The position numbers were made by a program, and so were the translations under genes. Positions 1 to 8,785 of a stretch of DNA of 64,000 bases are shown here, one piece after another. Each line of letters starts with the position of its first letter. The first letter of the stretch is position 1. This stretch comes from Clostridium fungisolvens (GTDB lineage: Bacteria; Bacillota; Clostridia; Clostridiales; Clostridiaceae): assembly GCF_014193895.1 (NCBI RefSeq), contig NZ_BLZR01000001.1, positions 2,108,001 to 2,172,000 on the forward strand. The letters run 5' to 3'. A model generated the notes under the pieces. It did not search any database. It was not told where the DNA came from and worked only from the letters and a program-made list of their open reading frames with translations.

Positions 1-14
1 TATAAATATATAAT

Positions 15-46
15 AAAGGAATGCTGAATTTATCAGCATTCCTTTA
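15..46. terminator. Intrinsic terminator of an upstream gene
   Basis: A perfect 13-bp inverted repeat (AAAGGAATGCTGA, 5-nt loop, TCAGCATTCCTTT) has A and T runs on its two sides. It probably ends a gene lying left of the window and could work in both directions. Confidence 0.75.
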
Positions 47-478
47 TTTGATTTTTACCAAACTTAATGGTTTCTCTAAACATTATCAAGCCAATTTTAA
101 TATGTTTATGTTTATGTTTTTGTATTTGCTAGGCTTTAGTTAGTTTAACCGTTAAAAATGCTTTTATGCAATTATTTTATGGAAAAGATAAATAGCATTG
201 GGGCCTATTAGAAATATGTGGACAACCTTCATTAAGAAAATGACTTAGTGCTATTGATGAAAAGTGTTATTAAGATGAATCATTGACATAGGATAACATT
301 TAAATTATCATATGATTATATTTGAATATGCTCATATATGAGGTGAGAAGTTCAGATTTAATACAACTAATGAAATATTTATATAATAAGAATAGCCATG
401 ATTGTAAAGGTAGCTTCTCAAAAAATATTTTAATTATACTTAAAAACAACTTAGATTTAAAACAATGGGGGATTAATA
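47..478. other. Intergenic region before arsC, no gene seen
   Basis: Over 400 bases with no convincing reading frame. An open frame from 322 overlaps arsC but has no ribosome site and no recognisable sequence. The stretch holds a candidate promoter at 283-311 and a 12-bp palindrome CTCATATATGAG at 331-342. Confidence 0.5.
283..311 (+). promoter_or_regulatory. Candidate sigma-A promoter for arsC
   Basis: TTGACA at 283-288, a 17-nt spacer, then TATCAT at 306-311. The leader to the arsC start would be about 160 nt. Seen by eye only. Confidence 0.45.
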
Positions 479-895
479 ATGAAACCAAAAGTAGCATTTA
501 TATGTGTACATAATTCTTGTAGATCTCAGATGGCAGAAGCATTAGGGAAAATGTTTGCTTCAGATATATTTGAATCCTACTCAGCAGGAACTGAGTTAAG
601 ACCACAGATAAATCAAGATGCTGTGAGAATAATCAAGGAACTATATAATATTGATATGAATGAAACACAAAAATCAAAGTTACTTACAGATTTACCAGAA
701 GTAGATATTGTTGTAAAGATGGGCTGTAATGTAGTATGTCCATTCTTGCCTTCAAAACATGAGGAAGATTGGGGATTAGATGATCCATCAGGTAAAAGTG
801 ATGATGAATTTATAAAAACTGCAAAATCCATTGAAGAGAAGATAAAAGATCTACAAAGAAGAATAGAAAATAATGAAATTAATTTAAGTGTATAG
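479..895 (+). CDS. arsC: Arsenate reductase ArsC, low-molecular-weight phosphatase fold
   Basis: The 138-residue protein reduces arsenate to arsenite in the cytoplasm, normally with thioredoxin as electron donor. The P-loop CX5R signature is visible as CVHNSCR at residues 9-15. A second cysteine pair, MGCNVVCP (C83 and C87), supplies the relay cysteines and is followed by the DPSG segment typical of the family. The C83-C87 spacing is shorter than in the staphylococcal enzyme but matches a subgroup I recall from clostridia and actinobacteria. The ATG follows a GGGGGA ribosome site. A terminator separates it from the arsR operon, so it may be transcribed alone, yet its role fits the downstream arsenite exporter. 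Confidence 0.9.
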   Translation: MKPKVAFICVHNSCRSQMAEALGKMFASDIFESYSAGTELRPQINQDAVRIIKELYNIDMNETQKSKLLTDLPEVDIVVKMGCNVVCPFLPSKHEEDWGLDDPSGKSDDEFIKTAKSIEEKIKDLQRRIENNEINLSV

Positions 896-934
896 GGGAT
901 ACCTAGTAGCATATAAGTCAATAAATATGATTTT

Positions 935-960
935 AAGCCAGTGTAAACTGGCTTTTTTTG
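935..960 (+). terminator. Terminator after arsC
   Basis: AAGCCAGT pairs with ACTGGCTT across a 4-nt loop and is followed by a T run. It lies 40 nt after the arsC stop. Confidence 0.8.
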
Positions 961-1068
961 TTTGGAAATTTCTCTGCTTATTCACATTATTTTTATGAAA
1001 TCATAGTATGGAATATAGATAAATATAGATATTGATATTTAAAGCTTATAGTAATTACAAAGCGTATA

Positions 1069-1097
1069 TTGACTACATATAGATAATGGTCTATATT
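1069..1097 (+). promoter_or_regulatory. arsR operon promoter
   Basis: TTGACT at 1069-1074, a 17-nt spacer and TATATT at 1092-1097 make a good sigma-A promoter. The operator repeats at 1077-1118 lie over it. Confidence 0.7.
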
Positions 1098-1118
1098 ATA
1101 CATAGATGATTATCTATG
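1077..1118. promoter_or_regulatory. Two ArsR operator-like inverted repeats
   Basis: ATATAGA-6 nt-TCTATAT at 1077-1096 covers the promoter spacer and -10. CATAGAT-4 nt-ATCTATG at 1101-1118 lies just after it. Both are perfect 7-bp dyads sharing the ATAGA core. ArsR repressors bind such imperfect 12-2-12 type dyads over their own promoter, so autorepression relieved by As(III) or Sb(III) is the natural reading. Confidence 0.65.
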
Positions 1119-1132
1119 TAAGGGGTGATAAA

Positions 1133-1456
1133 TTGAAACTTGATTATAATGAAAACGCAAAGATAATTAAAGCTCTTTCTGATGCTAATAGACTAAGAAT
1201 AATTGATATGCTATCTTGTGGCGAGAAATGTGCTTGTGATATATTAGAAAACTTTGATTTTACTCAACCAACACTTTCTCATCATATGAAGGTTTTGATG
1301 GAGTGCGGTCTTGTAAATAGTCGAAAAGAAGGTATATGGAGCCATTATTCATTAAATGCTACTAACTGCAATAAACTTATGCTGTTTATTATGAATCTTA
1401 TAACTGATACAGAGGATTGTATATGTAAAGACAAATCAAAATGTGAATGTAAATAG
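1133..1456 (+). CDS. arsR: ArsR family arsenite-responsive repressor
   Basis: Winged-helix repressor of 107 residues when started at TTG 1133. That start has a good AAGGGGTG site just upstream, whereas the upstream in-frame ATG at 1106 lies inside the operator dyad and lacks a ribosome site. The recognition region contains EKCACDIL, the Cys-x-Cys metalloid-binding motif of classical ArsR (ELCVCDL), followed by the TQPTLSHHMKVL recognition helix. A Cys-rich tail CICKDKSKCECK could add metal ligands. It opens an operon with arsD, arsA and acr3 and should repress it until trivalent arsenic or antimony binds. Confidence 0.9.
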   Translation: MKLDYNENAKIIKALSDANRLRIIDMLSCGEKCACDILENFDFTQPTLSHHMKVLMECGLVNSRKEGIWSHYSLNATNCNKLMLFIMNLITDTEDCICKDKSKCECK

Positions 1457-1474
1457 GAAAAGGGGATATGTATA

Positions 1475-1849
1475 ATGAAAAAAATGATTATTTTTGATCC
1501 AGCAATGTGTTGTTCAACAGGGGTTTGTGGACCAAGTATAGATCCAGAACTATTAAGAGTTTCTACTATTTTAAATAATTTGAAGAGTAGAGGTATTATA
1601 GTTGATAGGTTAAATTTAACTAATAATCCTCAAGCTTTTGTAGATAACAAGGTCATAAATCAATTATTAAATAGTGAAGGAATAGAATGCTTACCTGTAA
1701 CTATTGTAGATGGAGAAGTAGTTAAAACTACAAAGTATCCCACTAATGAGGAGTTTTGTTCTTTTCTTGAGATTCCTGAGAGTTACCTGAAGCTACAAAT
1801 TAAGAAAAAATCAAATAGCTGTGGATGCAATGGTGGATGCTGCGAGTAA
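1475..1849 (+). CDS. arsD: ArsD arsenic metallochaperone
   Basis: ArsD binds As(III) and passes it to the ArsA ATPase, and is also a weak repressor. This 124-residue protein keeps the family N-terminus with the metalloid-binding MCCSTGVCG (C12, C13, C18). It ends in a cysteine cluster SCGCNGGCCE, a second vicinal-thiol site found in a subset of ArsD proteins. It starts 19 nt after arsR behind AAAAGGGG and stops 17 nt before arsA, so it is cotranscribed with both. Confidence 0.93.
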   Translation: MKKMIIFDPAMCCSTGVCGPSIDPELLRVSTILNNLKSRGIIVDRLNLTNNPQAFVDNKVINQLLNSEGIECLPVTIVDGEVVKTTKYPTNEEFCSFLEIPESYLKLQIKKKSNSCGCNGGCCE

Positions 1850-1866
1850 AGGAAGGATGCTTAAGA

Positions 1867-3612
1867 ATGGAAAAGATATTTAATCCGAATGAAATAGAAT
1901 TGACTAAATATTTATTCTTTACTGGAAAAGGTGGAGTTGGAAAAACTTCAACAGCTTGTGCTACTGCTATGACTCTAGCCGATAATGGTAAAAAAATCAT
2001 GTTAGTGAGTACAGATCCTGCTTCGAATTTGCAGGATGTATTTAATAGAGAGTTAGATAATAAAGGTGTTAAGATAGAAGAAGTACCAAATCTTACAGTT
2101 GCTAATTTTGATCCTATAGAAGCTGCCGACGAATATAAGGAAAGTGTTGTTGGTCCATATAGAGGCAAACTTCCCGAAGTTGTTATTAAAAATATGGAGG
2201 AACAGCTTTCAGGTTCATGTACAGTTGAAATTGCAGCTTTTAATGAGTTTACAAACTTTATAACTGACGAAAATATTCAAAAGGAATTTGATCACATTAT
2301 TTTCGATACTGCCCCTACTGGTCATACATTAAGGATGCTTCAACTTCCTTCTGCCTGGAGTGATTTTATAAGCGAAAGTACTCATGGAGCATCTTGTCTT
2401 GGGCAACTTGCAGGACTTGAAGATAAAAAGGAAGTTTATAAAAATGCAGTGAAAACACTATCAGATGGAGAGGCAACTACACTTATTTTAGTTGCAAGAC
2501 CAGAAATTACACCATTAAAAGAAGCTGAAAGAGCATCTATGGAACTTGGAGAAATTGGTGTTAATAATCAGATATTAATCATAAATGGAGTTCTTAAAAA
2601 TTCAGATGATGAATTATCACTTAATATTTATAATAAACAACAAAAGGCACTTGAAGATATTCCAGAAAAGCTAGAAGCTTTAAAAGTCTTCGAAATTCCA
2701 TTAAGACCTTATAATATTACAGGTCTTGATAATGTAAGGGCTTTTTTAAAGGAAGATAATATTAAGATAGACAATGAAGAGCTTAAAGTTAATAGAATGT
2801 TAGCACTCAAAGATATTATTAATGATTTATATAATTCAGATAAAAAAGTTATATTTACAATGGGTAAAGGTGGGGTAGGCAAGACTTCTATAGCAGCTAC
2901 TATTGCATTAGGATTAGCAAAGAAAGGCAAAAAAGTTCATCTTACCACTACTGATCCGGCAGCCCATTTAAAGTTTGTTTTAGATGAAGGGCAAGGAATA
3001 ACCTTTAGTAATATAGACGAAAAGAAAGAACTTGAAAAGTATAAAGAAGAAGTATTAAGTAAAGCCAGAGAAGCTATGTCTGGAGAAGATATTGAATATA
3101 TAGAAGAAGATTTAAGATCTCCATGTACTCAAGAAATTGCTGTCTTTAGAGCTTTTGCCGAAATAGTTGAAAGATCAGAAGATGAAGTGGTTGTAATAGA
3201 TACAGCTCCAACAGGTCACACTCTTTTACTTTTGGATTCAACAGAAAGTTATAACAAAGAGATATCCCGCTCACAAGGAGATACTCCAGAATCAGTTAAA
3301 AAGCTCTTACCAAAGCTAAGAAATCCAAAGGAAACAGAGGTTGTGATTGTAACTTTGGCAGAAACTACACCGGTTTACGAAGCGATGAGACTTGATGAGG
3401 ATTTAAAACGAGCAGGAATAAACAGTAAATGGTGGGCCATAAATTCAAGTATGTATGCTACAAATACAACAAATGCTATTTTAAAAGCAAAAGCTAGCAA
3501 TGAAATACATTGGATTAATAAAATAAATGAAATATCTAATGGTAACTTTGCAATTATAGAGTGGAAGCCAGAAGAAATAAAAGGCGAGGAACTTAACGAA
3601 CTTTTAAAATAA
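1867..3612 (+). CDS. arsA: ArsA arsenite-activated ATPase, double-domain
   Basis: Cytosolic ATPase that energises arsenite efflux and receives metalloid from ArsD. I place the start at ATG 1867 behind GGAAGGA, because an upstream frame opening at 1825 overlaps arsD. The 581-residue protein has the duplicated ArsA layout: a P-loop GKGGVGKT at about 20-27, the DTAPTGHTLR signature, then a second P-loop at 333-340 and a second DTAPTGHT. Cysteines in SGSCTVEIA, GASCLGQL and RSPCTQEIA match the three metalloid-binding thiols of the family. ArsA normally couples to ArsB; here the exporter next door is Acr3, a combination also known from other bacteria. Confidence 0.94.
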   Translation: MEKIFNPNEIELTKYLFFTGKGGVGKTSTACATAMTLADNGKKIMLVSTDPASNLQDVFNRELDNKGVKIEEVPNLTVANFDPIEAADEYKESVVGPYRGKLPEVVIKNMEEQLSGSCTVEIAAFNEFTNFITDENIQKEFDHIIFDTAPTGHTLRMLQLPSAWSDFISESTHGASCLGQLAGLEDKKEVYKNAVKTLSDGEATTLILVARPEITPLKEAERASMELGEIGVNNQILIINGVLKNSDDELSLNIYNKQQKALEDIPEKLEALKVFEIPLRPYNITGLDNVRAFLKEDNIKIDNEELKVNRMLALKDIINDLYNSDKKVIFTMGKGGVGKTSIAATIALGLAKKGKKVHLTTTDPAAHLKFVLDEGQGITFSNIDEKKELEKYKEEVLSKAREAMSGEDIEYIEEDLRSPCTQEIAVFRAFAEIVERSEDEVVVIDTAPTGHTLLLLDSTESYNKEISRSQGDTPESVKKLLPKLRNPKETEVVIVTLAETTPVYEAMRLDEDLKRAGINSKWWAINSSMYATNTTNAILKAKASNEIHWINKINEISNGNFAIIEWKPEEIKGEELNELLK

Positions 3613-3705
3613 TGTACTGTTAAAGCAACGTTTTGAAATAAAGTGGTTAGCCTCCGATGCTTTAATGAGTTTAAGTGAAAATAATATTTTAAGGGGGAAT
3701 TTTAT

Positions 3706-4755
3706 TTGAAAAGTAAATCAAGATTATCATTACTTGATAGATATCTTACATTATGGATTTTTCTTGCAATGGCTTTAGGGATTACCTTAGGCTGGGCAGT
3801 ACCACAGTTATCAAAATCATTATCTAATTTATCTGTGGGGAGTACATCAATACCTATTGCCATTGGATTGATAGTAATGATGTATCCACCACTAGCAAAG
3901 GTAAATTATAAAGAACTAGGAAAAGTATTTAGAAATCCAAAAGTATTAGGCTTATCTCTAGTTCAAAATTGGGTTATAGGACCTGTTTTAATGTTTATAT
4001 TAGCTATGGTTTTTCTAAGATCAGATTCAGCTTTAATGACTGGATTAATACTGATAGGACTTGCAAGATGTATAGCTATGGTTATAGTTTGGAATAGTTT
4101 AGCTGATGGAGATAGTGAATATGCAGCGGCTCTAGTTGCCTTTAATTCAATATTCCAGGTTGTCTTCTATTCTGTTTTTACTTATATTTTTGTTACTGTA
4201 TTGCCACCAGTATTTGGGCTCACTGGATACAAAGTTAATATCTCCATGGGTGAAGTTGCTAGGTCCGTGGCTATTTATCTAGGAATTCCTTTTGCATTAG
4301 GAATGTTAACTAGATTAATCTTAGAACCAATGATGGGATCAGAATGGTATACAAAGAAGTTCATACCTAAAATTAGTCCTTTAGCATTAATTGCACTATT
4401 ATTTACAATCATAGTTATGTTTACTTATAAAGGACAGTATATTGTACAGCTTCCATTAGAAGTTGTAAAAGTAGCAATCCCACTTTTAATATACTTTGTT
4501 ATAATGTTCTCCGCATCTTTTTATATAAGTTATAGATCTGGAATAGATTATAAGAAAACTACAACCTTAGCATTTACAGCTGCAAGTAATAACTTCGAGC
4601 TTGCTATTGCAGTTGCAGTTGCTGTATTTGGAATAGAATCTAAGGAAGCTTTTACTGCCGTAATAGGACCACTTGTGGAAGTACCTGTAATGATAGGATT
4701 AGTTAATGTAGCTCTTTATTGGAGAAAGAAATATTTCCAAAAGCAACAGCAATAA
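3706..4755 (+). CDS. acr3: Acr3 arsenite efflux permease
   Basis: A 349-residue protein of about ten membrane spans from the bile acid/sodium symporter superfamily, acting as the arsenite exporter of the plasma membrane. The start is TTG 3706 behind AAGGGGGAA. Acr3 hallmarks include the GWAVPQL stretch near the N-terminus, the ARCIAMVIVWN segment with the conserved cysteine needed for transport, and TAASNNFELAIAVAVA near the end. It closes the ars operon after a 93-nt gap from arsA and is followed by a terminator. Confidence 0.93.
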   Translation: MKSKSRLSLLDRYLTLWIFLAMALGITLGWAVPQLSKSLSNLSVGSTSIPIAIGLIVMMYPPLAKVNYKELGKVFRNPKVLGLSLVQNWVIGPVLMFILAMVFLRSDSALMTGLILIGLARCIAMVIVWNSLADGDSEYAAALVAFNSIFQVVFYSVFTYIFVTVLPPVFGLTGYKVNISMGEVARSVAIYLGIPFALGMLTRLILEPMMGSEWYTKKFIPKISPLALIALLFTIIVMFTYKGQYIVQLPLEVVKVAIPLLIYFVIMFSASFYISYRSGIDYKKTTTLAFTAASNNFELAIAVAVAVFGIESKEAFTAVIGPLVEVPVMIGLVNVALYWRKKYFQKQQQ

Positions 4756-4802
4756 TTAAAGAACGTATTCAATATATTGATAATAATAAGTTTAATATTT
4801 TA

Positions 4803-4832
4803 CCCTCTCCAGGTGAGAGGGGTTTTGTTTTT
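4803..4832 (+). terminator. Terminator of the ars operon
   Basis: CCCTCTC, 5-nt loop, GAGAGGG, then GTTTTGTTTTT. It lies 48 nt after the acr3 stop. Confidence 0.8.
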
Positions 4833-4908
4833 AAAGCAATTAAATACATAAATGCAATTTTTAAAGTAATTGTTTTATGTTGCAAGAAATATTTATGGTG
4901 GGGAAATT

Positions 4909-5025
4909 ATGAAACTAATGGATTTGGCAGTTTATGCTTTAGCTAAAAGATATGCTCATTCAAATGTAGTTAAGGTAAACAAAGATACAAGGCTTATAAA
5001 GCGAAAAAAGCTAGTAAATAAGTAA
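4909..5025 (+). CDS. Possible 38-residue protein of unknown function
   Basis: A short frame with a good GGTGGGGAA ribosome site in front of ATG 4909 and a terminator-like hairpin 25 nt after the stop. The product begins MKLMDLAVYALAKRYAHSN and ends in a basic tail (KRKKLVNK), giving a short amphipathic segment followed by positive charge. I do not recognise it. The ribosome site and terminator argue for a real gene; the length and absence of a known family argue for caution. Confidence 0.4.
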   Translation: MKLMDLAVYALAKRYAHSNVVKVNKDTRLIKRKKLVNK

Positions 5026-5049
5026 GAATAAATCTAAATAATTAGAAGC

Positions 5050-5088
5050 AGTGCCTAGTGAAGGGAAATCTTCAATAGGCATTGTTTT
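5050..5088 (+). terminator. Terminator-like hairpin
   Basis: AGTGCCTAGTGAAG, 6-nt loop, CTTCAATAGGCATT, then GTTTT. The 14-bp stem contains one or two G-U or mismatched pairs. Confidence 0.6.
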
Positions 5089-5123
5089 AATAAAGATAGA
5101 GAAATAGTGCCAACATTTAATTA

Positions 5124-5152
5124 TTGACAAAATTCGAGTTTTTATGCATAAT
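5124..5152 (+). promoter_or_regulatory. Promoter of the amino-acid permease gene
   Basis: TTGACA at 5124-5129, a 17-nt spacer, CATAAT at 5147-5152. Transcription from here would give a leader of about 190 nt. Confidence 0.6.
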
Positions 5153-5159
5153 GTTAATG

Positions 5160-5346
5160 CAATTATGAATAAATATAAGATAGAGATTCGTTATATAATA
5201 TTATTAAAGTACACATAAGCACTTTCAAGCCGTAGTAAAGAAAATGATGATAAAGTGCGCAGCTAAAACTTTAATGCGGTGAAGTTGTGCATAGATTAGT
5301 TTACTTAGTGTTTGATTAAAAATTTATACCTTTAGGAGGAATAATC
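5160..5346 (+). promoter_or_regulatory. Long structured 5' leader, class not recognised
   Basis: Between the promoter and the permease start lies an inverted repeat GCACTTT (5219-5225) / AAAGTGC (5252-5258), followed by a G-rich stretch around 5270-5290. No T-box, lysine, SAM or glycine riboswitch consensus was recognised and there is no terminator before the gene. Confidence 0.3.
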
Positions 5347-6669
5347 GTGGAACAAAAGACAAATTTAAAAAAGGATATTGGACTACTTATTGCTACAGCA
5401 TTGGTTGCTGGTAATATGATGGGATCAGGTATATTTATGTTGCCTGCTACTCTGGCAGGAATTACTGGCCCTGGTGGCACAATTATGGCTTGGCTTATTT
5501 CAGCAGCTTGTTCTATATGCCTTGCTATAACCTTTGCAAGATTGGGATCGAAGTATCCAAAGACAGGTGGACCTTATGAGTATTCAAAGGTTGCTTTTGG
5601 TGACTTTACAGGATTTATGAATGCATGGCTTTACTGGAATGGGTCGTGGATTGGAAATGCCGCAGTTATTCTCGCTATATGTACTTATACATCTAGTTTA
5701 GTACCAGCTTTATCTAATGGACATGTTGCCTTCATATTTGGAACTATTGTATTATGGATATTTACTGGTATTAACATTCTTGGAGTAAGAAGAGCTGGTA
5801 AAATTCAGACAATTATTACTATATTTGAGATATGTTTTTTTATATTCTTTATTATAATTACAGCACTTCATTTTAATGTAGCAAATATCAAACCATTGTT
5901 TCCAAGTGGAAAAGGATTATCAACAGTGAACGGAGCAGCTGTTAATACACTTTGGGCCTTCGTTGGTCTTGAAAGTGCAGCTATTACTGCTGGTGAAATA
6001 AAAAATCCGGAGAAAAATGTTAAGAGAAGTACAATACTTGGTATTTCTATAGCTGCAGTTATATATATATGCATTAACTTTTTTGCTATGGGTTCCATTT
6101 CTCAAGAAGCTTTGGCCAACAGTAAGGCACCTTTTTCAGACATTCTTTCCCAGTACTTTGGAGGAGGAGTATCAACATTTATCACTTTAGCAGTTATAAT
6201 CAGTATACTTGGTACAACTGTAGGCTGGCTGCTTTCAACAGCACGTGTAGGCTTTGCAGCTGCAGAAAACGGGGTATTTCCAAAGGCTTTTGGAAAAGTT
6301 CACCCAAAATTCGAAACTCCCTATGTATCATTAATAATAGGCTCGGTATTGTTAAATATTCTTTTATATATGAACTACAATAAATCTCTAGTAGGAGCCT
6401 TCACATTTGTAATTTTATTGGCGACACTGGCATACTTACCAGTTTATGCTATGACAGCTCTCGCAGAGATAAAAATTATGATAAAAAATGGACAAATTAA
6501 AAATTTCTCAACTTTTATTAAGTGTGCATTGATTCCTCTAATAGGATTTGTATATGCATGTTGGGCTATATATGGTTCAGGCTGGCAAGTAATTGGTTAT
6601 GGAGCATTATTGGCAGCTCTTGGAGTACCATTCTACTTCTACATGAAGAAAAGTGGAAGGCGTTGCTAG
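5347..6669 (+). CDS. APC superfamily amino acid permease, APA (AdiC-like) type
   Basis: A 440-residue membrane protein of about twelve spans. The N-terminal segment VAGNMMGSGIFMLPA is the substrate-binding unwound helix typical of basic amino acid/polyamine antiporters (APA family, such as AdiC and ArcD-like exchangers). The next spans carry GPGGTIMAWL and KYPKTGGPYEY, both family hallmarks. The start is GTG 5347 behind AGGAGG. It stands alone between terminators, so no neighbouring enzyme tells the substrate; an amino acid or amino acid/amine exchange is inferred from family only. Confidence 0.85.
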   Translation: MEQKTNLKKDIGLLIATALVAGNMMGSGIFMLPATLAGITGPGGTIMAWLISAACSICLAITFARLGSKYPKTGGPYEYSKVAFGDFTGFMNAWLYWNGSWIGNAAVILAICTYTSSLVPALSNGHVAFIFGTIVLWIFTGINILGVRRAGKIQTIITIFEICFFIFFIIITALHFNVANIKPLFPSGKGLSTVNGAAVNTLWAFVGLESAAITAGEIKNPEKNVKRSTILGISIAAVIYICINFFAMGSISQEALANSKAPFSDILSQYFGGGVSTFITLAVIISILGTTVGWLLSTARVGFAAAENGVFPKAFGKVHPKFETPYVSLIIGSVLLNILLYMNYNKSLVGAFTFVILLATLAYLPVYAMTALAEIKIMIKNGQIKNFSTFIKCALIPLIGFVYACWAIYGSGWQVIGYGALLAALGVPFYFYMKKSGRRC

Positions 6670-6895
6670 ATAGAGAAGAAATAGATTGATGTTTAAATGA
6701 TTAGGGGCATATGCCCAATGTCATTAAGTTAAGAAATTAAGCTTTGTACTGCTTCTGATAGCAATACCTGCACTTATGTCACTGACCGAGAAAATATCAA
6801 AGAAATAGGAGTTTAGTGAAGAAGTAATTTAAAAGAGGTAGCTAATTGATATGTAAAGCTATATCTGAAGCAAATTAATGATGACCTATTAAAAT
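6670..6895. other. Intergenic stretch with a 12-bp palindrome
   Basis: No gene is visible. The stretch contains the perfect palindrome GGGCATATGCCC at 6705-6716, GC-rich compared with its surroundings, 36 nt after the permease stop. Confidence 0.4.
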
Positions 6896-6931
6896 AAAAC
6901 ACACCTCATCAAAATCTGATAAGGTGTGTTT
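6896..6931. terminator. Bidirectional terminator
   Basis: AAACACACCT pairs with AGGTGTGTTT, with an inner ATCA/TGAT pair. It lies between the convergent permease and DUF2207 genes. Confidence 0.75.
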
Positions 6932-6943
6932 ATTTAATTATAT

Positions 6944-8785
6944 CTAGAATGCGCCAGAGTCGCCACCACCACCACAAGAACCCCCATCTCCACCAGAGGT
7001 AAATCCGCCTCCGTCTCCAAAACCTCCACCAAAATCACTAGAACTATTAGAACTGTTATCTGCAGTGTTATGATTTAATTGATTTTGGAAATCATCAAAA
7101 AAGTCATAATAAATGAAGTTCAGATAATGCATGTTATAGAATAGAGGATCTGAGTACATATAGTCATCATTTGCCAGTTTAGGGGAGAACTCAATTAATT
7201 TATCGGCTAAACCTAAAGCTAGGGCATAAGGTAAATATTTTCTCCATAATGTTGGAGTTATAATGTCACTTTTACTTGAATTTATGCTGTCAAATAAAAA
7301 CTTTTTAAAGGCAAGCCATTTTAAATACTCGTTTTGATAGGTATTAGTTAATACATAACGGTTTCTTATCTTAGTATGGAAAGGTTTTGAATCAGCTTCT
7401 GTTTTTACTGCGAATTTCCAATCGTTAAATTTATTTTTAAAATCCAGGGCTGTTCTACGATCATTGGTTTGTGCTTCTATGTCCTTTAGTGAAAAAGAAG
7501 GATAATTTCCATAAGAAGAAAGCCAATTAAGTAGATATCTCTCTTGAATAGAACAATAGTCCAAAGTATTAGTATTTATTAAAAAAGTAAAATCTATCTT
7601 TTCTTCATCTTTGGAGAAGAATTTTTTTTCTACATAGGAATTTGTGGTATAGGTTAATATATTTCGCACTGATAAATCTAATAGAGTTGCAATTATGTCT
7701 TTTATTTGGATATATTCACTTATTAGATAAGTTACTAAAGCTGGACTTAAATCGCTAGGAATTGATTCACAATAAGTATCGTTGAAAAATTGCTCTGTAC
7801 TTCTATATTTTTCAAGCTCTCTTTGAAATTTTTCTTTTTCTTTAGCATTATAAACTACTAAGATAATAACTGAAGAAATTATAAATAAAACTATGATAAA
7901 AATACCTAAATCATTGTTCTTATCAGTTTCAAAAGTTCTATAATTTCCAAAATTTGTTGAAGGCTGAGTGATAGGAACATTAGTAGAACTATTTGCTGGT
8001 GGTTCATGTACCGGTGAATTAATAGAACTATTTGATGAGTTATTTTCTGGAGTATAAGCGTTATTCATCTGTTCATTATAAATTCTATTATAGGCATCCT
8101 CACTCACTACCTTTTTAGCATCCTTAAGATAATCCGGCGGAAAAAGTATACGGCAGCCTAAGTATTCACCAGAATTAAGCTTTGAAACATTAAATAAGAA
8201 ATTATTATCATCTGCTTTACTTGCGGTTCCAGAAGCTGGACCTATGCCCCAATATTTAGCGTCCTTTAAATTTCCTACTGGAAAGGTTACCTTTACAGAT
8301 AGATTGTTTATATCTACATTAGAAGAGTTTTCGTAGAACTTCCCAAATAATTCACCTGCGTCATTATACTTGGTGGCAGCCCCGATTATCAAATATTTAA
8401 TATTGAATTTAACAATTTTGTTGCTGTTTTTTGAGTATATGGTAAGCTTCTTATAGTTTCCATCTGTAGTAACTGTGTAAGATCCATTTTCTTTACTATC
8501 ATTGTTCTTAAAAGGTGTTTTGTTTGAGCCATCTAATATACTAACTTCAATGTTTTCAACTCCTGAGCCTTGATTAAAATTAATATTTCTAGTGACTCCA
8601 TTAAAATCCCCTTTAAAGTTATATTCATAAACTTCTGAAACTTCAAGATCACCATTGGTATTTAGTGTAGTATCTATGGCAAGGCTATCAATTGAAAAGC
8701 TTTTATTGTCGGCAAGTACGATATGTGGGGGAAGTAGAAATATAAAGAATAGAAAAGCTACTAGATATTTAAGATGTTTTTTCAT
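6944..8785 (-). CDS. DUF2207 family predicted membrane protein
   Basis: I set the start at ATG 8785 because it has AAGGAG seven nt upstream; a TTG ten codons earlier has none. The 613-residue product starts with a signal peptide (hydrophobic core followed by HIVLA, likely cleavage after residue 26). An extracytoplasmic beta-rich DUF2207 domain follows, then a membrane span around residues 292-314 and a large cytoplasmic part. It ends in a Gly/Ser-rich tail (GGGFGDGGGFTSGGDGG). This layout and tail are typical of the family, whose function is unknown. It is a single gene. Confidence 0.8.
   Translation of the reverse strand: MKKHLKYLVAFLFFIFLLPPHIVLADNKSFSIDSLAIDTTLNTNGDLEVSEVYEYNFKGDFNGVTRNINFNQGSGVENIEVSILDGSNKTPFKNNDSKENGSYTVTTDGNYKKLTIYSKNSNKIVKFNIKYLIIGAATKYNDAGELFGKFYENSSNVDINNLSVKVTFPVGNLKDAKYWGIGPASGTASKADDNNFLFNVSKLNSGEYLGCRILFPPDYLKDAKKVVSEDAYNRIYNEQMNNAYTPENNSSNSSINSPVHEPPANSSTNVPITQPSTNFGNYRTFETDKNNDLGIFIIVLFIISSVIILVVYNAKEKEKFQRELEKYRSTEQFFNDTYCESIPSDLSPALVTYLISEYIQIKDIIATLLDLSVRNILTYTTNSYVEKKFFSKDEEKIDFTFLINTNTLDYCSIQERYLLNWLSSYGNYPSFSLKDIEAQTNDRRTALDFKNKFNDWKFAVKTEADSKPFHTKIRNRYVLTNTYQNEYLKWLAFKKFLFDSINSSKSDIITPTLWRKYLPYALALGLADKLIEFSPKLANDDYMYSDPLFYNMHYLNFIYYDFFDDFQNQLNHNTADNSSNSSSDFGGGFGDGGGFTSGGDGGSCGGGGDSGAF

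Noticed and set aside
322..513. 63-codon frame overlapping the arsC start
   Set aside because: No ribosome site, no recognisable sequence, overlaps the well supported arsC gene in another frame.
4719..4946. 75-codon frame over the end of acr3 and its terminator
   Set aside because: It runs through a strong terminator hairpin and has no start signals.
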